Shown: positions 18,212 through 28,061, counted from the first letter of the stretch. The stretch is 64,000 nucleotides of DNA from Makana argininalis_D (GCA_051307355.1 JBPPLQ010000001.1:62001-126000); one strand, 5' to 3'. A program made the numbers and translations. The notes: generated from the sequence alone by a model not told the origin.

Positions 18212-20317
18212 ATGTCTACTAAAACATATATTAAAAATTATAGAAATATAGGAATTAGTGCACATATAGATGCAGGTAAAACAACTACAACTGAAAGAAT
18301 TTTATTTTATACAGGAATAAATCACAAAATAGGTGAAGTACATTATGGATCAGCAACAATGGATTGGATGGAACAAGAACAAGAAAGAGGTATAACAATA
18401 ACATCAGCTTCAACAACTTGTTTTTGGTCAGGTATGGAAAATCAATTTAAATCTCATAGGATTAATATTATTGATACACCAGGGCATGTAGATTTTACTA
18501 TTGAAGTTGAAAGATCTATGAGAATATTAGATGGAGTTGTTATGATATATTGTGCTGTAGGTGGTGTTCAACCTCAATCTGAAACAGTATGGAGACAAGC
18601 TATTAAATATAAAGTTCCTAAAATAGCTTTTATAAATAAAATGGATAGAATAGGAGCAAATTATTTAAAAGTAATTGATCAATTAAAAAATAAACTTTTA
18701 TCTAACCCAGTTCCTATACAATTACCAATTTTTAAAAAAGAAAATTTTATTGGAATAGTAGATTTAATAAAAATGAAATCTATATATTGGAATGAAAAAG
18801 ATAAAGGGTTGACATTTACTTATAAAAATATTCCTAGTGAATTAATTAATTTATCTTGTAATTTAAATCAAAAGTTAATTGAAAGTTCTGTCGAATCTTC
18901 TGAATATTTAATGAATAAATATTTAAAAGGAATTAAACTAAATGAAAAAGAAATAAAAAAAGGATTAAGAAAACGTGTTATTAAAAATGAAATAATGATT
19001 GTTACATGTGGGTCTTCTTTTAAAAATAAAGGTGTTCAGTCATTATTAGATGCTATAATAGATTATTTACCATCCCCTCATGATGTTAATTTAATTAATG
19101 GCGTCTTAATGGATGAAAAAACACATTCAACAAGATATTTGAATTATAAAGAACCTTTTTCAGCATTAGCTTTTAAAATTTTAAATGATCCTTTTGTTGG
19201 TAATTTAACTTTTTTTAGGGTTTATTCAGGTATAATAAAATCTGGAGATTTTGTATTAAATTCAACTAAAAATAAAAAAACTCGTTTAGGTAGAATTGTG
19301 CAAATGCATGCAAATAAAAGAGATGAAATAAAAGAAGTTAAAGCAGGAGATATTGCTGCTGCAATAGGACTTAAAAATATTTCAACTGGTGATACATTAT
19401 GTGATCCTATTAATCCTATTATTTTAGAAAAAATCAAATTTCCAGAACCAGTAATATCTATTTCATTAGAACCAAAAACAAAAGTAGATCAAGAAAAAAT
19501 GGGAATTGCTCTTAATCGTTTATCTCAAGAAGATCCTTCTTTTAAATTTTTTACTGATGAAGAATCAGGTCAAACTATTATTGCTGGTATGGGAGAATTA
19601 CATTTAGAAATAATTGTAGATAGAATGAAACGTGAATTTAAAGTTGAAGTAAATGTTGGAACACCTCAAGTTTCTTATAGAGAAACTATAAAATCTACTA
19701 TAGAACAAGAAGGAAAATTTATAAGACAATCTGGCGGTAGAGGTCAATTTGGTCATGTGTGGTTAAAACTTGAACCTTTGAAAAATAATAATAAAAATTA
19801 TGAATTTATAAATAAAATTGTAGGAGGGTCTGTACCTAAAGAATATATTCCAGCTGTCGATAAAAGTATTCAAGAACAAATAAAAAATGGTGTGATTGCT
19901 GGATATCCTATTGTAAATATTCGTGTTACTATATTTGATGGATCCTATCATGATGTTGATTCATCAGAAATGGCATTTAAAATAGCGTCTTCAATAGCAT
20001 TTAAAAAAGGTTTCGCAAAAGCAAATCCTATTATTTTAGAACCTATTATGAATGTAGAAATTGAAACTCCTGAAAAATATATGGGAGATGTTATTGGAGA
20101 TTTAAATCGAAGAAGAGGAATTATTGAATCTATGGAAAGTATATCAATAATTAAAAAAATACAAGCTCAAGTTCCATTGTCTGAAATGTTTGGTTATGCT
20201 ACTGATTTAAGATCTCAAACACAAGGAAGGGCTTCTTATACTATGGAATTTGATCATTATAATGAATCACCAAAAAACATTTCTAAAAATATTATTGAAA
20301 ATAAAAAAACAAAATAA
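18212..20317 (+). CDS. fusA: Elongation factor G
   Basis: GTPase driving translocation and, with RRF, ribosome recycling. G1 AHIDAGKTTTTERI, switch region RGITITSAST, DTPGHVDF and NKMD are in the first 145 residues; domains II-V follow, with the domain IV segment RQSGGRGQFGHVWL. Length 701 against 704 in E. coli. Third gene of the str operon, with TGAGG before the ATG. Confidence 0.98.
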   Translation: MSTKTYIKNYRNIGISAHIDAGKTTTTERILFYTGINHKIGEVHYGSATMDWMEQEQERGITITSASTTCFWSGMENQFKSHRINIIDTPGHVDFTIEVERSMRILDGVVMIYCAVGGVQPQSETVWRQAIKYKVPKIAFINKMDRIGANYLKVIDQLKNKLLSNPVPIQLPIFKKENFIGIVDLIKMKSIYWNEKDKGLTFTYKNIPSELINLSCNLNQKLIESSVESSEYLMNKYLKGIKLNEKEIKKGLRKRVIKNEIMIVTCGSSFKNKGVQSLLDAIIDYLPSPHDVNLINGVLMDEKTHSTRYLNYKEPFSALAFKILNDPFVGNLTFFRVYSGIIKSGDFVLNSTKNKKTRLGRIVQMHANKRDEIKEVKAGDIAAAIGLKNISTGDTLCDPINPIILEKIKFPEPVISISLEPKTKVDQEKMGIALNRLSQEDPSFKFFTDEESGQTIIAGMGELHLEIIVDRMKREFKVEVNVGTPQVSYRETIKSTIEQEGKFIRQSGGRGQFGHVWLKLEPLKNNNKNYEFINKIVGGSVPKEYIPAVDKSIQEQIKNGVIAGYPIVNIRVTIFDGSYHDVDSSEMAFKIASSIAFKKGFAKANPIILEPIMNVEIETPEKYMGDVIGDLNRRRGIIESMESISIIKKIQAQVPLSEMFGYATDLRSQTQGRASYTMEFDHYNESPKNISKNIIENKKTK

Positions 20318-20376
20318 TATTAAAAATAATTAAAAACTAATTATAATAAATTATTTAAATATTAAGGATTATATAA

Positions 20377-21561
20377 ATGTCTAAAAAAAAATTTAATAGA
20401 AATAAAACACATATCAATGTTGGAACTATAGGTCATGTTGATCATGGAAAAACTACATTAACATCTGCAATTACAACAATTCTTGCTAAAACTTATGGTG
20501 GACATGCACGTTCATTTGAACAAATTGATAACACACCAGAGGAAAAAAAAAGAGGAATTACTATTAATACTTCTCATGTTGAATATAATACTAATATGCG
20601 TCATTATGCTCATGTTGACTGTCCGGGGCATGCAGATTATATAAAAAATATGATAACAGGAGCTGCTCAAATGGACGGATCTATATTAGTAGTTTCAGCT
20701 ACTGATGGTCCAATGCCTCAAACTCGTGAACATATCCTTTTAAGTAGACAAGTAGGAGTTCCTAATATAATTGTTTTTATTAACAAATGTGATATGGTTG
20801 ATGATACAGAACTTTTAGATTTAGTTGAAATGGAAGTGCGTGAATTATTATCAAAATATGATTTTCCAGGAGATAAAACTCCAGTAATAAGAGGATCAGC
20901 ATTAAAAGCATTAGAAGGTAATGAATTTTGGTCATCTAAAATAATAGAATTATCTAATTATTTAGATACTTATATCCCAGAACCTGTAAGATCTATTAAT
21001 AAACCTTTTTTATTACCAATAGAAGATGTATTTTCTATATCTGGTAGAGGAACAGTTGTTACTGGAAGAATAGAAAGCGGTATAATAAAAGTTGGCGAAG
21101 AAGTAGAAATAGTAGGAATTAAAAATACATTTAAAACTATATGTACTGGTGTTGAAATGTTTCGTAAACTTTTAGATGAAGGAAGATCGGGTGAAAATGT
21201 AGGTATATTACTTAGAGGTATAAAAAGAGACGATGTGGAACGTGGTCAAGTTTTATCTAAACCTGGATATATAAAACCACATACTAAATTTGAATCAGAA
21301 GTATATATTTTAAATAAAGAAGAAGGCGGTAGACATACACCGTTTTTAAAAGGATATCGTCCCCAATTTTATTTTCGTACTACTGATGTTACTGGTACAA
21401 TAGAATTACCTAAAAGTATTGAAATGGTCATGCCTGGTGATAAAATAAATATGATAGTTAATTTAATATCTCCTATTGCTATGGATGAAGGTCTTAGATT
21501 TGCAATTCGTGAAGGTGGTAAAACTGTTGGAGCAGGTATTGTTATAAAAATAATTTCATAA
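20377..21561 (+). CDS. tuf: Elongation factor Tu
   Basis: Delivers aminoacyl-tRNA to the ribosome. GHVDHGKTTL, DCPGHADYIKNM and NKCDMVDD form the GTP site; 394 residues as in E. coli, ending GAGIVIKIIS. E. coli has two copies; only this one (the tufA position) is visible here. It ends the str operon and is followed by a terminator. Confidence 0.98.
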   Translation: MSKKKFNRNKTHINVGTIGHVDHGKTTLTSAITTILAKTYGGHARSFEQIDNTPEEKKRGITINTSHVEYNTNMRHYAHVDCPGHADYIKNMITGAAQMDGSILVVSATDGPMPQTREHILLSRQVGVPNIIVFINKCDMVDDTELLDLVEMEVRELLSKYDFPGDKTPVIRGSALKALEGNEFWSSKIIELSNYLDTYIPEPVRSINKPFLLPIEDVFSISGRGTVVTGRIESGIIKVGEEVEIVGIKNTFKTICTGVEMFRKLLDEGRSGENVGILLRGIKRDDVERGQVLSKPGYIKPHTKFESEVYILNKEEGGRHTPFLKGYRPQFYFRTTDVTGTIELPKSIEMVMPGDKINMIVNLISPIAMDEGLRFAIREGGKTVGAGIVIKIIS

Positions 21562-21599
21562 AATGTATTTAAAAATTAATTATTATTTAAATAAATAAT

Positions 21600-21624
21600 A
21601 AAGGATATCTAAAGGTATCCTTTT
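21600..21624 (+). terminator. str operon terminator
   Basis: A 10-bp stem (21600-21609 with 21614-21623, one U-G pair) with a TAAA loop and T-run starts 38 bp after the tuf stop and separates the str and S10 operons. Confidence 0.8.
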
Positions 21625-21717
21625 ATAATAAATTTAATTTATTATAAAATTTTAATTTTTTAAATAATTTGTTTATTAAATAATTTTAACTTAAAAATTT
21701 TAGGATTTGATAAAATA

Positions 21718-22026
21718 ATGAAACAAAGAATAAGAATTAGATTAAAATCTTTTGATTATAGACTTATTGATAAATCCACATTAGAAATTGTTGAAACAGT
21801 AAAACGAACAGGATCTAAAATAAATGGTCCTATACCCCTTCCTACATGTAAAGAAAAATTCACTATATTAGTGTCTCCTCATGTTAATAAAGATGCAAGA
21901 GATCAATATGAAATTTGTACCCATAAAAGATTAGTTGATATTATTAGACCAACTGAAAAAACTGTTGATGCGCTTATGCATTTAGATTTAGCTTCTGGTG
22001 TTGACATACAAATAAGTTTAAGTTGA
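21718..22026 (+). CDS. rpsJ: 30S ribosomal protein S10
   Basis: Ribosomal protein that also partners NusB in antitermination. 102 residues; MKQRIRIRLKSFDYRLID and the RTGSKINGPIPLPT loop are conserved. It ends with TGA, one of the genes showing that TGA is a stop here. First gene of the S10 operon; the short upstream spacer leaves no room for the long E. coli S10 attenuator leader. Confidence 0.97.
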   Translation: MKQRIRIRLKSFDYRLIDKSTLEIVETVKRTGSKINGPIPLPTCKEKFTILVSPHVNKDARDQYEICTHKRLVDIIRPTEKTVDALMHLDLASGVDIQISLS

Positions 22027-22062
22027 TTTAATTTTTTTTTAAAAAATATTTGAGGTTAATAC

Positions 22063-22692
22063 ATGAAATGTTTAATTGGTTCAAAGATAGGAATGACTAA
22101 AATATTTAGTTCAGAAGGAACATCAATTCCTGTCACAATAATAAAAATAGAAAATAATTATATTGTTAAAATTAAAAAAAATAAAAAAGATGGATATTAT
22201 TCAATTCAATTAACAACTGATATAAAAAAGAAAACTACAATTAAAAAATCTGAAATTATGAATTTTAAAAATAAAAAAAAAAAAAAAAGTAAAAAATTAT
22301 ATGAATTTAAAACAAAAAATAAAAAAAAATTAATTATAGGAAGCTTTATAAATATAAATATCTTTAAAAAACTTAAAAAAGTTGACATTGTTGGTATATC
22401 AAAAGGAAAAGGTTTTTCTGGCACAATAAAAAGATGGAATTTTCATATGCAAGATGCTACACATGGAAATTCTTTATCACATAGAGCTCCAGGATCTATT
22501 GGTCAAAATCAAACACCAGGAAGGGTATTTAAAGGTAAAAAAATGTCTGGTCATTTAGGCAATAAACAAATTACTATACAAAATTTAAATATTATAAATA
22601 TTGATATAGAAAATAATTTATTATTAATTAAAGGTTCTGTACCAGGATCAATAGGAAGTGATTTAATAATTAAAAAATCAATAAAATATTAA
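22063..22692 (+). CDS. rplC: 50S ribosomal protein L3
   Basis: Early 50S assembly protein reaching the peptidyl-transferase centre. 209 residues as in E. coli; GSKIGMTKIFSSEG at the N-terminus and the central loop WNFHMQDATHGNSLSHRAPGS are conserved. The region around residues 65-90 is Lys-rich and contains a 16-nt poly(A) run (22273-22288) that is in frame. Confidence 0.97.
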   Translation: MKCLIGSKIGMTKIFSSEGTSIPVTIIKIENNYIVKIKKNKKDGYYSIQLTTDIKKKTTIKKSEIMNFKNKKKKKSKKLYEFKTKNKKKLIIGSFININIFKKLKKVDIVGISKGKGFSGTIKRWNFHMQDATHGNSLSHRAPGSIGQNQTPGRVFKGKKMSGHLGNKQITIQNLNIINIDIENNLLLIKGSVPGSIGSDLIIKKSIKY

Positions 22693-22711
22693 AGTTTATG
22701 AGGTTATATAT

Positions 22712-23317
22712 ATGTATGTTTTATTAAAAGATATAAAAAAAAAAATAAATATTTCAGATAATATTTTTTGTAATAAATTTAATGAAGCACTTGTTCATCA
22801 AGTAATAGTATCTTATTCGTCTTATTCTCATCAAGGAAGTAGTAGTCAAAAAAACAGATCAGAAGTTTCTGGTTCTGGAAAAAAACCATGGAAACAAAAA
22901 GGTTCTGGTAAAGCTAGAGCTGGAAGTTTTCAAAGTCCAATATGGAGATCAGGTGGTGTGACTTTTGCATCAAAAAATAAAAACCATAAAAAAAAAATAA
23001 ATAAAAAAATGTATAAAGGTGCATTAAAGTGTATTTTTTCAGAATTATTTCGTCAAAATAGATTAATTATAGTTAATAATTTTAATATTAGTTCTTATAA
23101 AACAAGTATTTTAATTAAAAAATTAAATCATATGATGATTACAAATGTGTTAATTATTAAAACAAATACAGATAAAAATCTTTCTAGAGCTTCTAAAAAT
23201 TTAAATAAAATTAATTTTATAAATGTAAATTTTATAAATCCTGTTATTTTAATTTCTTTTAATAAAGTTTTAATTACATTAAATTCTATTAAAAAAATAG
23301 AGGAGATGTTATCGTGA
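22712..23317 (+). CDS. rplD: 50S ribosomal protein L4
   Basis: Lines the exit tunnel; in E. coli it also represses the S10 operon. 201 residues as in E. coli, with the tunnel loop SEVSGSGKKPWKQKGSGKAR. It ends with TGA, overlapping the GTG start of rplW by 4 bp (GTGA). Confidence 0.96.
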   Translation: MYVLLKDIKKKINISDNIFCNKFNEALVHQVIVSYSSYSHQGSSSQKNRSEVSGSGKKPWKQKGSGKARAGSFQSPIWRSGGVTFASKNKNHKKKINKKMYKGALKCIFSELFRQNRLIIVNNFNISSYKTSILIKKLNHMMITNVLIIKTNTDKNLSRASKNLNKINFINVNFINPVILISFNKVLITLNSIKKIEEMLS

Positions 23318-23622
23318 TTAACTTAGAACGTATTTATAAAATATTTTTACATCCTATTATTTCAGAAAAATCATCTATGTATGTTAAAAAAAATAATACA
23401 ATAGTATTAAAAGTAATTAAAAATACTACAAAAAAAGAAATAAAATATGCAATATATAAATTATTCAAAATAAAAGTAAAAAATATCAGAACTTTAATCG
23501 TTAAAGGTAAAACTAAATTTTATAATAAAAAAAAAGGTTGTAGAAGTAATTGGAAAAAAGCTTATATTTCTATAAATAAAAATCATAAATTAAATTTCAA
23601 AAATCTGAAAATTAAGGATTAA
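23314..23622 (+). CDS. rplW: 50S ribosomal protein L23
   Basis: Exit-tunnel protein that docks trigger factor and SRP. 102 residues; the HPIISEKSSM motif and the basic C-terminal part are recognisable. It starts with GTG at 23314 inside the rplD stop, which indicates translational coupling. Confidence 0.95.
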   Translation: MINLERIYKIFLHPIISEKSSMYVKKNNTIVLKVIKNTTKKEIKYAIYKLFKIKVKNIRTLIVKGKTKFYNKKKGCRSNWKKAYISINKNHKLNFKNLKIKD

Positions 23623-23627
23623 TATAA

Positions 23628-24455
23628 ATGGTAATAATTAAATGCAACCCTACATCTCCTGGACGCAGACATGTTATTAAAGTAATAAATAATAAATTAT
23701 ATAAAGGAAAACCATTAACCACATTAATAAAACCAATGCATAAATCTGGAGGTAGAAATAATAAAGGAAAAATTACTACTCGTCATATAGGAGGAGGTCA
23801 TAAAAAAAAATATCGTGTATTAGATTTTAAAAGAATCAAAGATAATATAGAAGCATTAGTAGAACGTATCGAATATGATCCAAATAGATCAGCAAATATA
23901 GCATTAATTTTATACAAAGATGGAATAAGATCTTATATATTATCTCCAAAAGGATTACAAATAGGAGATAGGATTAACTCAGGTACTAATATACCAATAC
24001 TAGTAGGAAATACATTACCTATGGAAAATATTCCAATAGGTTCTATTGTACATAATATAGAACTTAAACCTGGAAAAGGTGGTCAAATAGCAAGATCTGC
24101 AGGATCTTATGTTCAGATAATATCTCGTGAAAATTATTATGTTACAGTTAGATTGCGTTCTGGAGAAATTAGAAAAATATTATCTAAATGTAGAGCTACA
24201 TTAGGTGAAGTGGGTAATTCTGAACATTCATTAAAATCATTAGGTAAAGCTGGTTCTAATCGTTGGCTAGGAAAACGTCCAACTGTAAGAGGAACAGCTA
24301 TGAATCCAATTGATCATCCACATGGTGGAGGAGAAGGACGAAATTTTGGTAAACATCCTGTTTCACCTTGGGGTGTACAAGCGAAAGGCAAAAAAACTCG
24401 TAGAAATAAACGTACAGAAAAATTTATAATTAATAGAAATATAAATAAAGGATAA
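23628..24455 (+). CDS. rplB: 50S ribosomal protein L2
   Basis: Highly conserved protein next to the peptidyl-transferase centre and needed for subunit association. 275 residues; the loop MNPIDHPHGGGEGRNFGKHP with the essential His is intact. It starts 5 bp after rplW. Confidence 0.98.
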   Translation: MVIIKCNPTSPGRRHVIKVINNKLYKGKPLTTLIKPMHKSGGRNNKGKITTRHIGGGHKKKYRVLDFKRIKDNIEALVERIEYDPNRSANIALILYKDGIRSYILSPKGLQIGDRINSGTNIPILVGNTLPMENIPIGSIVHNIELKPGKGGQIARSAGSYVQIISRENYYVTVRLRSGEIRKILSKCRATLGEVGNSEHSLKSLGKAGSNRWLGKRPTVRGTAMNPIDHPHGGGEGRNFGKHPVSPWGVQAKGKKTRRNKRTEKFIINRNINKG

Positions 24456-24459
24456 AATA

Positions 24460-24753
24460 ATGTCTCGTTCAATTAAAAAAGGTCCTTTTATAGATGAAAG
24501 TTTACTTAAAAAAATAGAAAAATCAATAAAAACAAAAAATAAAAAACCTATTATTACATGGTCTCGTAGATCTACTATATTTCCTAATATGGTTGGATTA
24601 ACTATTTGTGTTCATAATGGTAAAAAACATATACCAGTATTTATTGTTGATGAAATGGTAGGTCATAAATTAGGTGAATTTTCACCAACTAGAACTTATA
24701 GAGGTCATTTATCAGATAAAAAAAATAAAAAAAGCAAATTAAAAAAGGAATAA
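24460..24753 (+). CDS. rpsS: 30S ribosomal protein S19
   Basis: Head protein contacting the A-site tRNA and L5. 97 residues, a few more than E. coli. SRSIKKGPFIDESLLKKI and LGEFSPTRTYRGH are conserved; the C-terminus is a short Lys-rich tail. Confidence 0.97.
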   Translation: MSRSIKKGPFIDESLLKKIEKSIKTKNKKPIITWSRRSTIFPNMVGLTICVHNGKKHIPVFIVDEMVGHKLGEFSPTRTYRGHLSDKKNKKSKLKKE

Positions 24754-24754
24754 A

Positions 24755-25102
24755 ATGGAAACAATAGCTAAATATAAATATGCAAGATCTTCTTCTCAAA
24801 AAATAAGATTAATAGCAAATTTAATTAGAGGTAAAAACGCATATAAAGCTTTAAAAGAATTAAACTTTATAAAAAAAAAAGCATCCTTAATTTTAAAAAA
24901 ATTATTAAAATCAGTTATTGCTAATGCTGAACATAATAATAGTTCTGATATTGAAAAATTAATAATATTTAAAATTTTTGTTGATAATGGTCCTAGTATG
25001 AAACGTATTACTCCAAGAGCAAAAGGTAGAGCAGATCGTATAATCAAACGTACTAGTCATATTACAATTATTTTATCTGATAATGAAAATAAAGGGATTT
25101 AA
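24755..25102 (+). CDS. rplV: 50S ribosomal protein L22
   Basis: Its hairpin loop forms part of the exit-tunnel constriction. 115 residues; SSQKIRLIANLIRGK and the loop segment GPSMKRITPRAKGRADRI are conserved. One base separates it from the rpsS stop. Confidence 0.96.
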   Translation: METIAKYKYARSSSQKIRLIANLIRGKNAYKALKELNFIKKKASLILKKLLKSVIANAEHNNSSDIEKLIIFKIFVDNGPSMKRITPRAKGRADRIIKRTSHITIILSDNENKGI

Positions 25103-25104
25103 AA

Positions 25105-25737
25105 ATGGGTCAAAAAGTACATCCTAATTTAATACGTTTAGGTATAATTAAAAAATGGAACTCTATTTGGTATGCAAATAAAAAAGATTTTGCTATTAAT
25201 TTAAAAAATGATTTTGAAATTCGTAAATTTTTAATGAAAAAACTATCACATGCTTCAATTTCAAAAATTATAATAGAACGTAATTCTAAAACTATTAAAA
25301 TAACAATACATACTGCTAGACCAGGTATAGTAATTGGTAAAAAAGGTGAAGATGTAGAAAAATTGAGGAAAATTATAACAAAGATGTCTGGAGTTCCATC
25401 TCAAGTTAATATTGTAGAAGTAAAAAAACCTGAATTAGATGCTAAATTAGTATCTAATAATATAGCTAATCAATTAGAAAGAAGAGTTGTATTTAGAAGA
25501 GCTATGAAAAGATCTATACAAAATGCAATGAGATTTGGAGCAAAAGGTATTAAAATTGAAATAAGTGGTAGACTTGGAGGTGCTGAAATAGCACGTAAAG
25601 AATGGATAAGAGAAGGAAGAGTTCCATTACACACTTTTAGAGCAGATATAGATTTTAGTATTTCTGAAGCAAAAACTACTTATGGAATTATAGGTATAAA
25701 AGTATGGATCTTTAAAGGAGAAATTTTAGATCATTAA
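25105..25737 (+). CDS. rpsC: 30S ribosomal protein S3
   Basis: Head protein at the mRNA entry site. The N-terminal KH domain carries RPGIVIGKKGEDVEKLR, and the C-terminal domain carries GRLGGAEIARKEWIREGRVPL. 210 residues, about 20 shorter than E. coli at the variable C-terminal tail. Confidence 0.97.
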   Translation: MGQKVHPNLIRLGIIKKWNSIWYANKKDFAINLKNDFEIRKFLMKKLSHASISKIIIERNSKTIKITIHTARPGIVIGKKGEDVEKLRKIITKMSGVPSQVNIVEVKKPELDAKLVSNNIANQLERRVVFRRAMKRSIQNAMRFGAKGIKIEISGRLGGAEIARKEWIREGRVPLHTFRADIDFSISEAKTTYGIIGIKVWIFKGEILDH

Positions 25738-25792
25738 AATATTTTTATAAAAATAAAAAATTATTTTTAAAAAAAAATAAGGGTAATTTATT

Positions 25793-26203
25793 ATGTTACA
25801 ACCAAAACGTACAAAATTTAAAAAAATGCACAAAGGTAGAAATAGGGGAATAAAAGAATTTAAAAATATTGGTAAAGGTATTTTCGGATTAAAAGCAATT
25901 ACTAGAGGTCAATTAACTTCTAATCAAATAGAATCAGCAAGACGTGCTATGACTCATGCAATTAATAGACAAGGTAAAATATGGGTAAAAATATTTCCTG
26001 ATAAACCAATTACAAAAAAACCATTAGAAGTTAGAATGGGAAAGGGAAAAGGAAATGTTGAATATTGGGTTTCTTTAATAAAACCTGGAAAAATTTTATA
26101 TGAAATGAATGGTGTTTCTGAAACATTAGCAAGAAAAGCATTTAAATTAGCATCAGCTAAATTATCAGTTAAAACTATTTTTATTAATAATGAGTTACTT
26201 TAA
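25793..26203 (+). CDS. rplP: 50S ribosomal protein L16
   Basis: Binds near the A-site tRNA elbow. 136 residues, the E. coli length. MLQPKRTKFKKMHKGRNRG and the segment VRMGKGKGNVEYWVSLIKPG match. The stop overlaps the rpmC start as TAATG. Confidence 0.97.
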   Translation: MLQPKRTKFKKMHKGRNRGIKEFKNIGKGIFGLKAITRGQLTSNQIESARRAMTHAINRQGKIWVKIFPDKPITKKPLEVRMGKGKGNVEYWVSLIKPGKILYEMNGVSETLARKAFKLASAKLSVKTIFINNELL

Positions 26204-26397
26204 TGAAAAAAAAAAATAATAATAAAAAAAAATATAATTTACATTTAGAATTAATAAAACAAATAAAAAAACATTTTAAAATACGTATGAAAATAAATGT
26301 AGGAAAATCAAAAAAAACACATTTATTAAAAAAAATAAAAAAAAAAATAGCACAAATAAAAACTTTTTTACATAATAAGGTTATCAATAATGAGTAA
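26203..26397 (+). CDS. rpmC: 50S ribosomal protein L29
   Basis: Small two-helix protein at the tunnel exit. 64 residues, strongly eroded: about a third are Lys and the N-terminal half is low-complexity, but the HLELIKQIKKHFKIRMKI segment and its place between rplP and rpsQ identify it. It overlaps rplP by 1 bp and rpsQ by 8 bp. Confidence 0.88.
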   Translation: MKKKNNNKKKYNLHLELIKQIKKHFKIRMKINVGKSKKTHLLKKIKKKIAQIKTFLHNKVINNE

Positions 26398-26647
26398 TAA
26401 TATACGTAAATTAAAAGGTAAAGTTATAAGTAATAAAATGAATAAATCTATTGTTGTATCTATTGAACGTATTATAAAACATAAATTATATGGTAAATTT
26501 ATTAAACGTACTACAAAAATTAATGCTCATGATTATCAAAATTATTGCAATATTGGAGATATTGTTGAAATAATTGAATGTAGTCCTATTTCCAAAACAA
26601 AATCATGGATTTTATCTAAAATAATAAAGAAAAATTTATATAAATAA
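26390..26647 (+). CDS. rpsQ: 30S ribosomal protein S17
   Basis: OB-fold protein important for early 30S assembly. 85 residues; LKGKVISNKMNKSIVVSIER and the GDIVEIIECSPISKTKSW motif are typical. Its ATG lies inside the end of rpmC. Last gene of the S10 operon. Confidence 0.95.
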   Translation: MSNNIRKLKGKVISNKMNKSIVVSIERIIKHKLYGKFIKRTTKINAHDYQNYCNIGDIVEIIECSPISKTKSWILSKIIKKNLYK

Positions 26648-26714
26648 AATAATTTTTTAAAATTTATATTTAATTTTTTTTTTTTATAATATAAAATATA
26701 TATTTAATACATGT

Positions 26715-26764
26715 AATTATAAAATTTTATATATATAAATATATAAAATTTTATAATTTTTTTT
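26715..26764 (+). terminator. S10 operon terminator
   Basis: A perfect 20-bp stem (26715-26734 with 26739-26758) and ATAA loop, followed by an eight-T run (26757-26764), lie in the 164-bp gap between rpsQ and rplN. This is a textbook intrinsic terminator built almost only of A/T pairs, so the spc operon probably has its own promoter just downstream. Confidence 0.82.
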
Positions 26765-26811
26765 AATTTATTAATTTTTTAATTTTACATTTTTGATTTT
26801 TTAAAAATAAA

Positions 26812-27180
26812 ATGATACAACAACAAACTATGCTAAAAGTAGCTGATAATTCTGGTGCTCGTACAGTAATGTGTATAAAAGTTTTAGGTGGATCTCGTCG
26901 TAGATATGCTTCATTAGGTGATATAATTAAAATTTCTATTAAAGAAGCTATTCCTAGAGGAAAAGTTAAAAAAGGGGATGTTTTAAAAGCTGTAATTGTA
27001 AGAATCAAAAAAAATTATAGAAGATTAGATGGTTCTATAATTAGATTTGATCATAATTCTTGTGTTTTACTCAATAATTCTGATCAACCTATAGGTACAC
27101 GTATTTTTGGTCCTATTACTCGTGAATTAAGAAATGAAAAATTTATGAAAATTGTTTCTTTAGCTCCTGAAGTTATATAA
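26812..27180 (+). CDS. rplN: 50S ribosomal protein L14
   Basis: Forms inter-subunit bridges and is a landing site for assembly and hibernation factors. 122 residues; MIQQQTMLKVADNSGARTVMC fixes the start, although no Shine-Dalgarno is evident. First gene of the spc operon. Confidence 0.97.
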   Translation: MIQQQTMLKVADNSGARTVMCIKVLGGSRRRYASLGDIIKISIKEAIPRGKVKKGDVLKAVIVRIKKNYRRLDGSIIRFDHNSCVLLNNSDQPIGTRIFGPITRELRNEKFMKIVSLAPEVI

Positions 27181-27191
27181 GAGGTATAAAT

Positions 27192-27506
27192 ATGTCTTGT
27201 AAAATAATTAAAAACGATACAGTTATAGTAATAACTGGTAAAGACAAAGGAAAAATAGGTATAGTAAAAAAAAATCATTCTAAAAATAGAGTAATAGTTA
27301 ATGGTATAAATTTAGTTATTAAACATAAAAAACCAAATAAATCAAATAATAATAAAGGTGAAATAATACAAAAAGAATCTAGTATTCATATTTCAAATAT
27401 AGCTATTTTTAATAAACAATCTAATAAATTAGATAAAATAACATTTCTGTTAAAAAACAAAAAAAAAATTAGAATTTATAAATCTAATAAACTTATTATT
27501 AAATAA
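27192..27506 (+). CDS. rplX: 50S ribosomal protein L24
   Basis: Assembly initiator of the 50S subunit with a KOW motif (NDTVIVITGKDKGKIGIV, residues 8-25). 104 residues, the E. coli length; the C-terminal half is Lys/Asn-rich and less conserved. Confidence 0.95.
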   Translation: MSCKIIKNDTVIVITGKDKGKIGIVKKNHSKNRVIVNGINLVIKHKKPNKSNNNKGEIIQKESSIHISNIAIFNKQSNKLDKITFLLKNKKKIRIYKSNKLIIK

Positions 27507-27518
27507 TGTGAGTTAATT

Positions 27519-28061
27519 ATGTTAAAAAAATTAAATTTTTATTATAAAAAAAAAGTAATATATATATTAATTAATAAATTCAAATATTCTTCAGTTATGC
27601 AGGTTCCTAATATTAAAAAAATTACTATAAATATGGGCATAGGTAGAGCATATAATAATAAAAAACTCTTAAATAAATATATTAATGATTTAACATTAAT
27701 ATCAGGACAAAAACCTATTATTACACAAGCACGTAAATCTATATCAAGTTTTAAAATTAGAAAAGGTAATTCAATTGGATGTAAAGTAACTTTACGTAGC
27801 AAAAGAATGTGGGATTTTCTTGAAAGATTTATTAATATTGCTGTACCGCGTATTAGAGATTTTAGAGGTTTTTCTTTAAAATCTTTCGATGGAAGAGGTA
27901 ACTATAATATTGGATTATCAGAACAAATTATTTTTCCAGAAATTAAATATGATAAAACAGATAATATTAAAGGATTAGATATATCTATTACAACAACTGC
28001 ATTATCAGATAATGAAGGTTATGAATTATTATCTTGTTTAAATATTCCATTTGATAAATAA
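27519..28061 (+). CDS. rplE: 50S ribosomal protein L5
   Basis: Part of the 5S RNP, contacting the P-site tRNA. 180 residues. GQKPIITQARKSISSFKIRKG and the loop region GLSEQIIFPEIKYDK are conserved. Lies 12 bp after rplX. Confidence 0.97.
   Translation: MLKKLNFYYKKKVIYILINKFKYSSVMQVPNIKKITINMGIGRAYNNKKLLNKYINDLTLISGQKPIITQARKSISSFKIRKGNSIGCKVTLRSKRMWDFLERFINIAVPRIRDFRGFSLKSFDGRGNYNIGLSEQIIFPEIKYDKTDNIKGLDISITTTALSDNEGYELLSCLNIPFDK

Noticed and set aside
22024..22026. TGA reassigned to Trp, as in some tiny symbiont genomes
   Set aside because: rpsJ and rplD end on TGA at the expected length, and conserved Trp residues are TGG.
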